A program made the position numbers and the translations under genes. Below are positions 36,147-45,329 of a stretch of DNA of 64,000 bases, in pieces. Source of the stretch: Adhaeribacter aquaticus DSM 16391 (GTDB taxonomy: Bacteria; Bacteroidota; Bacteroidia; Cytophagales; Hymenobacteraceae). The notes beneath the pieces are model-generated. The model was not told the origin of the DNA. It made no database searches and was given only the letters and a program-made list of their open reading frames with translations. Positions within the stretch are counted from its first letter, which is position 1; each line of letters starts with the position of its first letter. The stretch is from the NCBI RefSeq assembly GCF_000473365.1, contig NZ_KI421517.1, positions 2,932,634-2,996,633 of the forward strand, given 5' to 3'.

Positions 36147-37103
36147 ATGCCTCAGGAAATTATTATAAATAAGCAATCAATCGGATTAGGGGAGCATGTG
36201 CTCACCCGTTTAAATATTTCGCGGTTGCCCAGCGGTACTATTATAGATATACCCGTACACGTTTATCGGGGGCAGGAAGATGGACCAGTTTTATTATTAA
36301 TGGCTGGTATGCACGGAGATGAGGTAAATGGCGTTGAAGTAATCAGGAGGTTGATTCGCCGGAAAATGATAAAGCCTGAACGAGGAACTGTGATTGCTAT
36401 TCCTATTTTAAATATTTATGGGTTCTTAAATTTTTCCCGTGAGGTTCCGGATGGGAAAGATGTAAACAGAAGTTTTCCCGGTGATAACCGGGGGTCTTTA
36501 GCCAGCCGGGTGGCCAATGCCTTTGTTAGCGAAATTTTGCCCTGGATTGATTACGGAATAGATTTTCATACGGGAGGAGCCAGCCGGACTAATTTTCCCC
36601 AGATTAGATGTATTTTAGATATCCCAGATAATGAAAAATTAGCTTATGCTTTTGGCGCCCCCTTTATTATTAATGCCTCGTTTCGGGCTAAATCTTTACG
36701 AAAAGAAGCATCTAGATATCAAAAGTCCATAATAGTTTATGAAAGCGGAGAATCATTGCGTTTCGATGAAAAAGGAATTCAGATAGCACTGGAAGGTACG
36801 CTGCGGGTATTAGATGTTTTGGATATCCAGAAGAGTAATGTAGCTACAGCCAAAGAACCAATTGTTTGTTTAAAAACAAATTGGGTCAGGGCCAAAGTTG
36901 CGGGGTTGTTTCGGAGTAAAGTAACACCCGGCCAGTTTATAAGGAAAGGACAAGCCATAGGTAGTATTGCCGACCCCTATGGTGATATGTCGGTCCGGAT
37001 AAAGTCGCAGTACACCGGATACGTTATTGGGCTAAACAATATGCCGGTTGTAAACCAAGGAGATGCTATTGCTAATATTGGTATAGAAAAGGAAGCAAAC
37101 TAA
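36147..37103 (+). CDS. Succinylglutamate desuccinylase/aspartoacylase family metallopeptidase
   Basis: 318 residues starting on the base after the rimK stop. The zinc site is visible: GMHGDEVNG with His56 and Glu59, then DFHTGG with His141. It belongs to the M14-like ASPA/AstE clan, and its C-terminal barrel-like part resembles a biotinyl/lipoyl-like cap. These enzymes cut N-acyl or C-terminal acidic residues. In a RimB-RimK operon it probably acts on glutamylated substrates or free poly-glutamate; that is inference from context. Confidence 0.85.
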   Translation: MPQEIIINKQSIGLGEHVLTRLNISRLPSGTIIDIPVHVYRGQEDGPVLLLMAGMHGDEVNGVEVIRRLIRRKMIKPERGTVIAIPILNIYGFLNFSREVPDGKDVNRSFPGDNRGSLASRVANAFVSEILPWIDYGIDFHTGGASRTNFPQIRCILDIPDNEKLAYAFGAPFIINASFRAKSLRKEASRYQKSIIVYESGESLRFDEKGIQIALEGTLRVLDVLDIQKSNVATAKEPIVCLKTNWVRAKVAGLFRSKVTPGQFIRKGQAIGSIADPYGDMSVRIKSQYTGYVIGLNNMPVVNQGDAIANIGIEKEAN

Positions 37104-37136
37104 ATAGTAATATGAATGTTTAGTTTAATAATACGA

Positions 37137-37916
37137 TTATTGGTAAGATTGCAGGTAGGCATCTTTATTAGTTCTTTGACCTACCAGCCGGAAAAAAGAA
37201 ATAAAGTTCTTATCATCCTTTTGCAGGGCCACCGCAAAAGGATCTTTCTTATTAGTACCTTCAAAATCTTTAATGTACTGTGTTCTGATTAAATCTGCGG
37301 CGGGTACAGGTTCGGCAGTAACTATAGAAACTAACCCGGTTTTTTCCCAAAGCTTTTTCCACCAGGTAATAGAATGAATAAAATACCAGTAGTTCTGATA
37401 ATCTTTTCGTAAAAAAGCTGGTACTTCTTCCAAGCTTTCTATCTCCTGGTTAAAGCAAACATCTACAATGGCCATGTAACCACCTGGTTTAATAAACTGG
37501 CAGATGTAAGGTAAATATTTTTCATCAGTACCAAAATAGGTGTAAGAATCTACTACCAGTACGGCATCAAAAAAAGCTTCGGAAAAAGGCAGGTTACGGG
37601 CATCTAGTTGTAACGGGAACACTTTTTCTTCGCAATCAGCCTCACAAATACGTTCATAGTTTTCAGTTGCCGAAACAGCCTCATCGATGGCCCAAACCTG
37701 AACATTATATTCTTTTGCTAGAAAAATGGAGCTGATAGCTTTACCACAGCCTAAATCCAAAACGCGCATTCCTGCCTTGAGCGGAATAATACTTGTTAAA
37801 CTCTCCAGATTAAACAATACATTTTCGCCTAATGAATGCTGACGCACCCATTCCTGGTCGTATTTGGTGGCCTTGGGAAAAACAGATTTTAAACGAACCG
37901 GAGCATTACTTGCCAT
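37137..37916 (-). CDS. Class I SAM-dependent methyltransferase
   Basis: 259 residues with motif I VLDLGCGKAISSIF (SAM loop), an acidic residue after the second strand (VWAIDEA), QLDARNLPF and VLVVDSYTYFG. It looks like a small-molecule methyltransferase of the UbiE/Methyltransf_11 type. No substrate can be given. It is convergent with the RimK operon and not obviously part of it. Confidence 0.75.
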   Translation of the reverse strand: MASNAPVRLKSVFPKATKYDQEWVRQHSLGENVLFNLESLTSIIPLKAGMRVLDLGCGKAISSIFLAKEYNVQVWAIDEAVSATENYERICEADCEEKVFPLQLDARNLPFSEAFFDAVLVVDSYTYFGTDEKYLPYICQFIKPGGYMAIVDVCFNQEIESLEEVPAFLRKDYQNYWYFIHSITWWKKLWEKTGLVSIVTAEPVPAADLIRTQYIKDFEGTNKKDPFAVALQKDDKNFISFFRLVGQRTNKDAYLQSYQ

Positions 37917-38096
37917 GAAACCTAGATTTAGTTTTTTGTCCCATACGGGGAGCTATTGGGCTGGTTATATTTTTAAATTAAAATCCGGAAGTGTGCGATC
38001 TTGAGTGCTGCTAAAAAGGGAAGAAGGAAAGGTGAAAACTTTCCTTCTGTATAAAAATAGAAGAGTTAGTTTTATTTAGTATATGATAAATGGCTT

Positions 38097-38924
38097 CTAC
38101 TTTAACGTTATAGAATCTGAAGCTAACTCAATTTTGCCAGCTTTGTACAAGCTGCCTAATGCCTTTTTAAATACTTTTTTGCTCATGCCCAAAGCTTCGT
38201 AAATAGCTTCCGGAGAGCTGGTATCCGATAAGTTCAGGCGGCCGTTGTTTTCTGCTAATTTATTTAATATAATCTGAGCCGCATCGGGTACTTCCTGGTA
38301 ACCAGGTTTCTGCAGGCTGACGTCTATTTTGTCGTCTTCCCTGATTTTACGAACATAGCCGGTAATCTTATCACCTAATTTTAAATCCCGAAATACCTCA
38401 TTTTTATAAAGTAAACCGCTGTAGGCATTATTAACAATTACTTTTATACCTAATTCTGTAAAGCCGGCTACCAATACCTCCACCGCGTCTCCTTCGCTTA
38501 AGCTTTCTGGTACTGGTTTTTGATATTTCTCATATTTAGCTGTAGCAACAATCCTGTCAGAGGTTTCATCCATGTAAATGTAAACTAGGTATTTCCGGCC
38601 AGGCTCCATTTTTACCCGCTGGTTTTGGAAAGGAACAAATAAATCTTTTTCCAGGCCCCAATCCAGGAAAGCTCCATAATTGTTGGTTTGTTTAACTTCT
38701 AAAACTGCAAAATCGCCAACTTTGGCTTTTGGTTGTAAGGTGGTGGCAATAATACGGTCTTCTGAATCGCGGTAGATAAATACACGTATGGTTTGGCCTA
38801 CCCGGAAATCTTCAGGCACATATTTGGTGGGTAACAAAATTTCGCCGTCGTCAGAATCTAGGTAAACACCAAAATCTACTTCTTTTATAATTTCAAGATC
38901 ATTGTAATCGCCAATAGCTACCAT
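38097..38924 (-). CDS. cvfB: CvfB-family S1-domain RNA-binding protein
   Basis: The ATG at 38924 gives 275 residues beginning MVAIGDYNDLEII, which fits the family. The upstream TTG at 38948 would add eight. Three S1-like OB folds follow one another (about 1-60, 68-130, 150-215; EVDFGVYLDSD and NNYGAFLDWGLEKDLFVPF are typical), and a winged helix sits at the C-terminus. In Staphylococcus, CvfB affects virulence gene expression through RNA binding. The role here is unknown. Confidence 0.88.
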   Translation of the reverse strand: MVAIGDYNDLEIIKEVDFGVYLDSDDGEILLPTKYVPEDFRVGQTIRVFIYRDSEDRIIATTLQPKAKVGDFAVLEVKQTNNYGAFLDWGLEKDLFVPFQNQRVKMEPGRKYLVYIYMDETSDRIVATAKYEKYQKPVPESLSEGDAVEVLVAGFTELGIKVIVNNAYSGLLYKNEVFRDLKLGDKITGYVRKIREDDKIDVSLQKPGYQEVPDAAQIILNKLAENNGRLNLSDTSSPEAIYEALGMSKKVFKKALGSLYKAGKIELASDSITLK

Positions 38925-39018
38925 AGTTGTAAACTTATTATTTCCCAAACCTACGAAAAAGATAAGATGGGTGATTACAATTAGCCGGATAAATCCTGAA
39001 AAAGGAGTACCAGGAAGG

Positions 39019-40881
39019 TTATCTAAAATCCGAAATAATGGGTTGGGAGAAGCGGAAATCGTTAAAATCGTAATAGGGGCGGGTACTGTTAAATGATTTG
39101 ATTGGTGTTCTGCCTTGTGGATAATAACCCAGTAGTACCTGAATGGTATTAATAGCCATGTATTCGTTACGGAACCGAAAACCTATGCCGTAGCCTTGGT
39201 AGGGTTTGTAGTCAAAAGGGTTAGTATGATTGCCATCAGAAAGCCAGGCGAAATCGGCAAAGTTTACTAGCGCTAACCGGAAACCCAGAAAGGAAAATGG
39301 CGTGAATAAACTACTCTCATAGTTTACCACAAACCGCCGGGTACCTCGTTCGCCGATACTAAACCCCCGGATACCATTGTTACGGTTAATGTTCAGAATG
39401 TCTTCGGCAAATTTCCGGTTAAATCCCCAGGTGGTGCGGTTCCAGATTAGATGGCGCCACTGCCAGGTACCCACTTTCAGGAGTTTGGTAAAATAAAGTA
39501 TTTCACTTGAAAATTCGCCTTGTTCCCAATTTTTACCGCGAATATAGGAGTCAAACTGGGCGTCCATGTATAAATAACCAAAATTGGTGGCATATTTACC
39601 AAAAGCCATTTTGCCGCCTATGTACCGGCGGTTATAAAAATCCCCTTTTTCATAACCGGCCGAAACAGCAATTAAATTTCCGGAAGGAATGTCTTCTGTT
39701 CGGCCAAAACCAAATAAAAACCGGTCTTTGTAATATTTCCGGTAGCTAAAACCAAAGCCGCCAATAAATAAGATATTATTCTGATAATCGGGATTAGGCG
39801 AATTGGCATAGTTGGTGGCTATGATACGCCCAGCCGTTATAATCCGTCCAGGGTTTTCAAAACCTAAATCGTAAGACTTTAGCTTAAATGACCTACCCAA
39901 CCAGTAATCTTGTTTGGTGAAGGTAATATTCTGACGAACACGTCTATCGTCTATGCCTTGGACATGAATAGGATATGAATAGTAATTTACATTCAACGCA
40001 CCGGCATATCGGGTATTAGCAGTATAAAAATCGCGATAAAAATTGATGCCCCGTTGCTGGTAATGAATTTCGTTCCGGTATAAGAGATGGCCGGTAATAA
40101 AGGTGTTATAAATGTTTTGTACGGTATAACTACCTGTGTAAGTCCATGACCGGCGTATAGAGTCTAGCCCAAACTGGTAAACGTTCCGGAACTGATGTCC
40201 TAACCCTAAAAAATTTACATCATTTAGCCTAACTCGGCCAGCTGCGGTGTTAGTGTTAAAAGAGCCGGAACCACTTAAATTAAACACGTCTTTGGATACA
40301 ATAATAACATCTACGCTGTCTTTGGTAGTGGATTTTTCATTCACAAAAATTCGGGCGTCCAGGATATGTTCGGTTTGCCGCAACAAACGCTCCGATTCCT
40401 GTAAATCTCCTGGCTCTAGAAGCTCACCTCTTCTGAATAATAATTGACCGCGAATGCGCCTGTTATGTGTTTTAATGTGAAAAGAATTTCCGGCTTTTTC
40501 AAAAAAATTGCGCGGCGTTCGGGTGGTATCGTTTATGGAGTAGCCAAATGGGCTTAAACGCCTAATTTCTATGTGGCGAACCACCTTATAATTGTGTTGG
40601 GCATAAGCCGGCCGCAATAATTCCGGATCAATGCCGCGTAACGGAGCTTTCCTGTCAAAATCAAATAACAAATCTAATCCCCGGCCTATTAAATTCTTTC
40701 GTTTTGATAACGTTTTAAGTCTTTCCAGAACGCGTTCCGAAAAGTCAGGTCGAGCAGGCTTAGGTACCGGTACTAGCTGGCTGGTGTCTACAGGTGTGGT
40801 AGTGACTTGGCTAAAGGCAGACGTGCAGATGCCTAAAACTAAAAAGAGTGAAATTACTGCCCAACCTTTAATAAAAATCAT
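39019..40881 (-). CDS. BamA/TamA-like outer-membrane protein with POTRA-like region
   Basis: 620 residues. A signal peptide ends near SAFSQ-V. About residues 60-210 contain a POTRA-like segment (KVVRHIEIRRLSPFG, RRGELLEPGDLQESERLLRQ). The rest is beta-barrel sequence with repeated aromatic-ended strands, and the barrel ends in a strand like RFSQPIISDFR. It belongs to the Omp85 superfamily in general form. The short POTRA region is fewer than the five of canonical BamA, so it is likely a lipid- or protein-assembly paralogue rather than the essential BamA. Confidence 0.75.
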   Translation of the reverse strand: MIFIKGWAVISLFLVLGICTSAFSQVTTTPVDTSQLVPVPKPARPDFSERVLERLKTLSKRKNLIGRGLDLLFDFDRKAPLRGIDPELLRPAYAQHNYKVVRHIEIRRLSPFGYSINDTTRTPRNFFEKAGNSFHIKTHNRRIRGQLLFRRGELLEPGDLQESERLLRQTEHILDARIFVNEKSTTKDSVDVIIVSKDVFNLSGSGSFNTNTAAGRVRLNDVNFLGLGHQFRNVYQFGLDSIRRSWTYTGSYTVQNIYNTFITGHLLYRNEIHYQQRGINFYRDFYTANTRYAGALNVNYYSYPIHVQGIDDRRVRQNITFTKQDYWLGRSFKLKSYDLGFENPGRIITAGRIIATNYANSPNPDYQNNILFIGGFGFSYRKYYKDRFLFGFGRTEDIPSGNLIAVSAGYEKGDFYNRRYIGGKMAFGKYATNFGYLYMDAQFDSYIRGKNWEQGEFSSEILYFTKLLKVGTWQWRHLIWNRTTWGFNRKFAEDILNINRNNGIRGFSIGERGTRRFVVNYESSLFTPFSFLGFRLALVNFADFAWLSDGNHTNPFDYKPYQGYGIGFRFRNEYMAINTIQVLLGYYPQGRTPIKSFNSTRPYYDFNDFRFSQPIISDFR

Positions 40882-41127
40882 AAAATTTTAAGCATGCCAC
40901 CTGCACTTGCTACCCAAGGTCTGCCCCAAAACAAATATCGTTATTTCAGTATACTTTACCTAATACCTACTTTTTTCGGCTATTTGCTTCTTTTCAATAA
41001 GGTTGGTTAAGGAGGCCTCCTATGCCAGAACCACTATAGGTATGGAGGAATATCTACTAAAAACTTTGGCTAAATATTTTAGTTTTAAGCTTGGATATGA
41101 AAGATAATCCTAGTAATATTGAACCAT

Positions 41128-42384
41128 ATGAACGATAAAATTCAGGGAAAGCTAAAAATTTTAGCTGATGCCGCCAAATATGATGTTTCTTGCTCTTCAA
41201 GCGGAGGTAAACGCAAGAACGTAAATAAAGGGATTGGCAATGCTGAAGGAATGGGCATTTGCCATAGTTATACCGAAGATGGCCGTTGCTTTTCGCTTCT
41301 GAAAATTTTGCTTACCAACTATTGTATTTTCGATTGTGCCTATTGCGTAACCCGACGCAGTAACGATATTAAAAGGGCTGCTTTTACTGTGGAAGAGGTA
41401 GTAGATTTAACGCTTAATTTTTACCGCCGCAATTACATAGAAGGCTTATTCCTAAGCTCTGGAATTTTTAAAGACGCTGATTATACCATGGAGCGCCTGG
41501 TACGGATTGCTAAAAAGCTAAGGCTGGAGCATAATTTTAACGGCTACATTCATTTAAAAACTATACCGGGTGCAAGCGACGAATTAATTCAGGAAGCAGG
41601 TCTGTATGCTGATAGATTAAGTGTAAACATTGAACTGCCCACTGAGGTAAGCCTGCAAAAATTGGCACCCGAAAAGAATTATGAGCAGATACTTTTACCT
41701 ATGGGTACTATCAGCCAAAAGCTAATTCAAAGTAAAGAAGAAAAAAAGCTGTTTAAACTGGCTCCAAATTTCGCGCCGGCCGGACAAAGTTCTCAACTTA
41801 TTGTGGGGGCCACGGCTGAAAATGATCAGGAAATATTACAGCTCTCTGATCAGCTTTACCAGCAATTTAAGTTAAAGCGGGTTTATTATTCGGGGTATGT
41901 ACCCGTTTCTACAGACAAACGGATGCTGGTAACAACCCAAACGCCGGTAATCAGAGAAAATAGAATTTACCAGGCCGATTGGTTAATGCGGTTTTATGGG
42001 TTTGGCGTAAATGAAATAGTAAACGATACGTTTCCTAACCTGGATCTGGAAATAGATCCGAAACTAGCCTGGGCTTTGCGCAACAGAGCCTTTTTCCCAG
42101 TGGAGATAAATACTGCCGATTATGAAATGATTTTACGCGTACCAGGAATAGGGGTGAAATCAGCCAAAAAAATTGTATCGGCCCGTCGTTTTGCTTCTTT
42201 GTCTTTTGATCATTTACAGAAAATAGGGGTGGTGCTGAAACGGGCAAAGTTTTTTATTACGTGCCGGGGCAAAAGTTTAGAGCATAAAGATTATTCCGAC
42301 CAACTAATCAGGCGTATAATTTTATTTGGGGAGGGTAGCCGCCGAAATGACCTGGTTAAACAGCAACTCTCTTTGTTTCAGTAG
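41128..42384 (+). CDS. Putative DNA modification/repair radical SAM protein
   Basis: The ATG at 41128 gives 418 residues; the TTG at 41119 is less likely. Cys66, Cys70 and Cys73 form the CxxxCxxC cluster motif (CIFDCAYC). The C-terminus carries a helix-hairpin-helix segment (ILRVPGIGVKSAKKIVSAR) of the kind that binds DNA. This matches the radical SAM family (TIGR03916) that usually pairs with a DUF4130 protein and often with a uracil-DNA glycosylase. The reaction is unknown. The DUF4130 partner is the gene at 42638. Confidence 0.9.
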   Translation: MNDKIQGKLKILADAAKYDVSCSSSGGKRKNVNKGIGNAEGMGICHSYTEDGRCFSLLKILLTNYCIFDCAYCVTRRSNDIKRAAFTVEEVVDLTLNFYRRNYIEGLFLSSGIFKDADYTMERLVRIAKKLRLEHNFNGYIHLKTIPGASDELIQEAGLYADRLSVNIELPTEVSLQKLAPEKNYEQILLPMGTISQKLIQSKEEKKLFKLAPNFAPAGQSSQLIVGATAENDQEILQLSDQLYQQFKLKRVYYSGYVPVSTDKRMLVTTQTPVIRENRIYQADWLMRFYGFGVNEIVNDTFPNLDLEIDPKLAWALRNRAFFPVEINTADYEMILRVPGIGVKSAKKIVSARRFASLSFDHLQKIGVVLKRAKFFITCRGKSLEHKDYSDQLIRRIILFGEGSRRNDLVKQQLSLFQ

Positions 42385-42465
42385 CTGATAAATAGCTATT
42401 TGTATCCTTTTAAAAAGTTTTAAAGTATAAAGTCATAATATTTAATTTATTAATTGTACAGGATC

Positions 42466-42630
42466 ATGAAGTCTAATTTTAAGCTCGCACCTATTTCTTG
42501 CCATTGCAAGCTTAGTGTGTTGATTCCACATCTTAAGAGCTTATCTGCTGGCAAATCAGTTGCTTCTGCTGCTAAACAGAGCGCTGAATCTGCTGGGTTA
42601 AGCCAATTTTTATTTACGCGTTACGTTTAG
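42466..42630 (+). CDS. Candidate 54-residue ORF between the radical SAM and DUF4130 genes
   Basis: An ATG at 42466 opens 54 codons ending seven bases before the TTG start of the DUF4130 gene. The sequence has a Cys-His-Cys motif (SCHCKL) but no homology I recognise, and a serine/alanine-rich tail. The tight spacing could mean coupling, or the frame may be chance. Low confidence. Confidence 0.3.
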   Translation: MKSNFKLAPISCHCKLSVLIPHLKSLSAGKSVASAAKQSAESAGLSQFLFTRYV

Positions 42631-42637
42631 TAATTAG

Positions 42638-43420
42638 TTGTACCAATACATTTACGATGGCTCCTTCGCTGGGCTGCTTTCTACTATTTTTGAAATTTAC
42701 GACCGCAAAAACTGGCCTGATTCTATTGTAAAAGAATCAGCAAAACAGCCATGTTTGTTTGGTCAACAAGTTTTGGTAACAACAGATGAGCAAAAGGCTA
42801 ATCGGGTATGGATGGGGATTGGCAAAAAAGTATCGGTTTTGTTTCAAACGAACCTCTATCATACTTATTTGTCGGAAAAGCCAAATGCCGAAATGCTTAT
42901 ATATCAGTTTATGCGGCTGGCTTTTGCCAATGCAGTAAATATTGAGGACAATTTTGCCGAAGATTGCGTGCGGGAGATAGCATCTACAGCCAGGCAGATT
43001 TTCCGGGAAAAGCATCGTATGGAAGCCTTCATCCGGTTTCAGAAAACAGCTGACAATTTATATTTTGCCAGCATAGAGCCAGATTTTAATGTGGTGCCAT
43101 TGCTGATAAATCATTTCCAAAAGCGTTATGCTGATCAGCAATGGCTGATATATGATGTAAAACGGAATTATGGTATTTATTACGACCTGATAAGGGTAAC
43201 GGAAGTTACTTTGGATAATTCAAATGACGGTAAAGCCGGTGCTTTACAAAACGCTGTTTTGCAACAGCATGAAACCCTTTATCAAGACCTTTGGAAACTT
43301 TACTTTAAATCAGTAAATATTCAGGAACGGAAAAATAAAAAGCTGCATTTGCGGCACATGCCTATCCGTTACTGGAAGTACTTAACCGAAAAACAGATAA
43401 AGCCGGAGGATATAAGGTAA
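42638..43420 (+). CDS. DUF4130 DNA-metabolism protein, partner of the radical SAM enzyme
   Basis: 260 residues from a TTG at 42638; a stop sits just upstream and no ATG is near. The start YQYIYDGSFAGLLSTIFEIY is the family N-terminus (TIGR03915/DUF4130), and the end has RKNKKLHLRHMPIRYWKYLTE, also conserved. In many bacteria this domain is fused to, or beside, a family-4 uracil-DNA glycosylase; here no glycosylase is present. It probably acts with the radical SAM protein on a modified base. A long inverted repeat follows its stop. Confidence 0.85.
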   Translation: MYQYIYDGSFAGLLSTIFEIYDRKNWPDSIVKESAKQPCLFGQQVLVTTDEQKANRVWMGIGKKVSVLFQTNLYHTYLSEKPNAEMLIYQFMRLAFANAVNIEDNFAEDCVREIASTARQIFREKHRMEAFIRFQKTADNLYFASIEPDFNVVPLLINHFQKRYADQQWLIYDVKRNYGIYYDLIRVTEVTLDNSNDGKAGALQNAVLQQHETLYQDLWKLYFKSVNIQERKNKKLHLRHMPIRYWKYLTEKQIKPEDIR

Positions 43421-43431
43421 TAAAGTTTATA

Positions 43432-43500
43432 AAGGAGCAATTTTTATGAAGTACCAGCAGGAAGATATTATTTGTGCTAGTTAAATAAAAATTGCTCCTT
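43432..43500. repeat. Perfect 16-bp inverted repeat with a 37-nt loop
   Basis: AAGGAGCAATTTTTAT at 43432-43447 is the exact reverse complement of ATAAAAATTGCTCCTT at 43485-43500. It separates the convergent DUF4130 and DUF3050 genes. It may be a bidirectional terminator with an unusually large loop, or a small mobile remnant. Confidence 0.7.
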
Positions 43501-43537
43501 CAATGTTACTTCGGATCTACTATTAGATTAAACCTGA

Positions 43538-44311
43538 TTATTTTTTAGCTTGAATAGATGTGGCAATGCTATCCCATAAAGCTATTCGCTTCTGCAATGC
43601 TGTAATGGCCACCACTCTGCACTCTTCCCATTTGGTTTCATCCGCTTGGCAAAGTTCAGAAATCATTAGCATAGCCATTGGTCCATGCTCGTCGGCATCC
43701 AACTCTATGTGACGGTCCAGGTAATAAACCAGCTTTTCAAGCTTTTTGGGAAAATGTTGGTGCAGGTCTTGCACTAATGCACTAAACATATCAGGAATCA
43801 GATCTTCCCGGCCAAAAGTAAAAATAGAGGCAATCTCGTGTGTTTTTCCATTGGCAATTGTATCAAAAGAAAATTGAACAAAATCACGTACTGCTTCAGC
43901 AACAGGAAGCTGAGCAAGCGCTTCTTTTACGCTACTTCCTGAAGAAATTAAGCTGAGCAACTGATTTATTTTTTCGGTATTGGCTTGGGTGGCAGCCATG
44001 GCTTCCAGGTAAAGTTCATAATGGCTGGCAGGTTTACCATTGGCGTCCACATCTGTTTCTTCCCCCATTACAATTTCATTAACCAGCCTTCTGGTAACCG
44101 GATTACCTTTAGGTACCCAGGGTACTTCCACACAGGTAAGGTCGCGTTGCAGGGCTTTTAATAAAGACATAAAATCCCATACCGCAAATATGTGGTGCTC
44201 CAGAAAAATATTCAGATCCGGAACAGTTTTTATTTGGCTATAAATCGGGTGGTTTAATAATGCTTGCCTTAACGGCTCAATATCAGTTTTAATTTGGGCA
44301 ATTAAATTCAT
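43538..44311 (-). CDS. DUF3050 family protein
   Basis: The ATG at 44311 gives 257 residues; an upstream ATG/TTG option adds 11 hydrophobic residues that do not belong to the family. The conserved parts are LNHPIYSQI, LNIFLEHHIFAVWDFMSLLKALQRDL with its His pair, GEETDVD, YYLDRHIELDADEHGPMA and the final helix. DUF3050 has a heme-oxygenase-like all-helical fold; its role is unknown. The promoter core TATCTTTG is at 44349-44342 on the minus strand. Confidence 0.88.
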   Translation of the reverse strand: MNLIAQIKTDIEPLRQALLNHPIYSQIKTVPDLNIFLEHHIFAVWDFMSLLKALQRDLTCVEVPWVPKGNPVTRRLVNEIVMGEETDVDANGKPASHYELYLEAMAATQANTEKINQLLSLISSGSSVKEALAQLPVAEAVRDFVQFSFDTIANGKTHEIASIFTFGREDLIPDMFSALVQDLHQHFPKKLEKLVYYLDRHIELDADEHGPMAMLMISELCQADETKWEECRVVAITALQKRIALWDSIATSIQAKK

Positions 44312-44341
44312 AAAAGTAAAAATGCTTCTAATAAAAAAGCG

Positions 44342-44349
44342 CAAAGATA
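44342..44349 (-). promoter_or_regulatory. Promoter core of the DUF3050 gene
   Basis: Minus-strand TATCTTTG matches TAnnTTTG exactly, 31 bp before the ATG at 44311. No -33 TTTG at the normal distance. Confidence 0.4.
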
Positions 44350-44468
44350 AATTATAGTTTTGGTCACAGAACAGGCAAGCTTATATAATGTTTGAAAATA
44401 AACCAGGTAAAAGCAGGAACATGATTTAGTCTTTTTGCTTAAACCTCTTTTAAAGACGTAAGTAAACT

Positions 44469-45263
44469 ATGAAAATGTGGATTTGGCTTATAAGTATTTT
44501 TTTTGGGTTGATAGTAGTTTTTCTGGTAATAGTGTATCTGCTGCAGGAAAAATTAATCTTCTTTCCGGAGAAGGTGCCGGAAAACTACCAATATTCTTTT
44601 AGTCAACCTTTTAAAGAAGTATACCTGACGTCCCCGGATAAGGCCCGGCTCCATGCTTTATATTTCATCCAGGACAATCCCAAGGGAGCTATTTTATATT
44701 TTCATGGCAATGCCGGCAGTTTGCGAAGTTGGGGTTATGTAGCAGAAGATTTAATGCGTTATGGGTATAATGTTTTAATAATGGATTATCAGGGCTTTGG
44801 AAAAAGTACTGGTAAACTTAGCCAAAAAGCTTTATTTGAGGATGCTGAACTCATGTACAAGTACCTTTTAAACTATTTTCCGGAGCAAAAGCTGGTAGTT
44901 TTCGGACGGTCGTTGGGTACGGGCATAGCTGTAAAAGTAGCGGCGGATAACAAGCCTGGTTTACTACTACTGGAAACGCCTTTTTACAATTTTGCCGATG
45001 TAGCAAAAGCGCATTATTCATTTTTACCCATCTCTCTTCTGTTGAGATATCCTTTTCGGTCCGATAAATATTTGCCACAGGTAAGTTGCCCCGTTTATAT
45101 ATTTCATGGTACGGCCGATGAAATTGTACCCTATGCTTCCGGGCTTAAATTGGCAAATTTGTTGAATCAGCCTGGGGGCTTAATTACCGTAGAAGGAGGT
45201 GGACATAATAACTTAGAAGGTTTTGCTGTGTACCAGCAAGCATTAAAAAGAATTCTGGAATAA
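44469..45263 (+). CDS. Membrane-anchored alpha/beta-hydrolase (BEM46/FrsA-like)
   Basis: 264 residues. An N-terminal hydrophobic helix (about 3-25) anchors it. The hydrolase core has LYFHGNAGSL (oxyanion), VFGRSLGTGIA (nucleophile Ser in GRSLG), FHGTADEIVP (acid) and GGGHNN (His). The EKLIFFPEKVP segment is seen in the YqkD/BEM46-like hydrolases of membranes. The substrate is unknown. Confidence 0.85.
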   Translation: MKMWIWLISIFFGLIVVFLVIVYLLQEKLIFFPEKVPENYQYSFSQPFKEVYLTSPDKARLHALYFIQDNPKGAILYFHGNAGSLRSWGYVAEDLMRYGYNVLIMDYQGFGKSTGKLSQKALFEDAELMYKYLLNYFPEQKLVVFGRSLGTGIAVKVAADNKPGLLLLETPFYNFADVAKAHYSFLPISLLLRYPFRSDKYLPQVSCPVYIFHGTADEIVPYASGLKLANLLNQPGGLITVEGGGHNNLEGFAVYQQALKRILE

Positions 45264-45294
45264 AACAGAACAGCTTTTTTTTAGCAAATAGACG

Positions 45295-45302
45295 TACCTT
45301 TG
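45295..45302 (+). promoter_or_regulatory. Promoter core upstream of rlmI
   Basis: TACCTTTG matches TAnnTTTG, 28 bp before the ATG at 45330. A -33 box is not clear. Confidence 0.4.
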
Positions 45303-45329
45303 CCGGATAATTAAGGAGAAAATTATTAC

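Noticed and set aside
38925-38948. TTG start for the CvfB-like gene
   Set aside because: The ATG at 38924 matches the family N-terminus; the extra eight residues do not.
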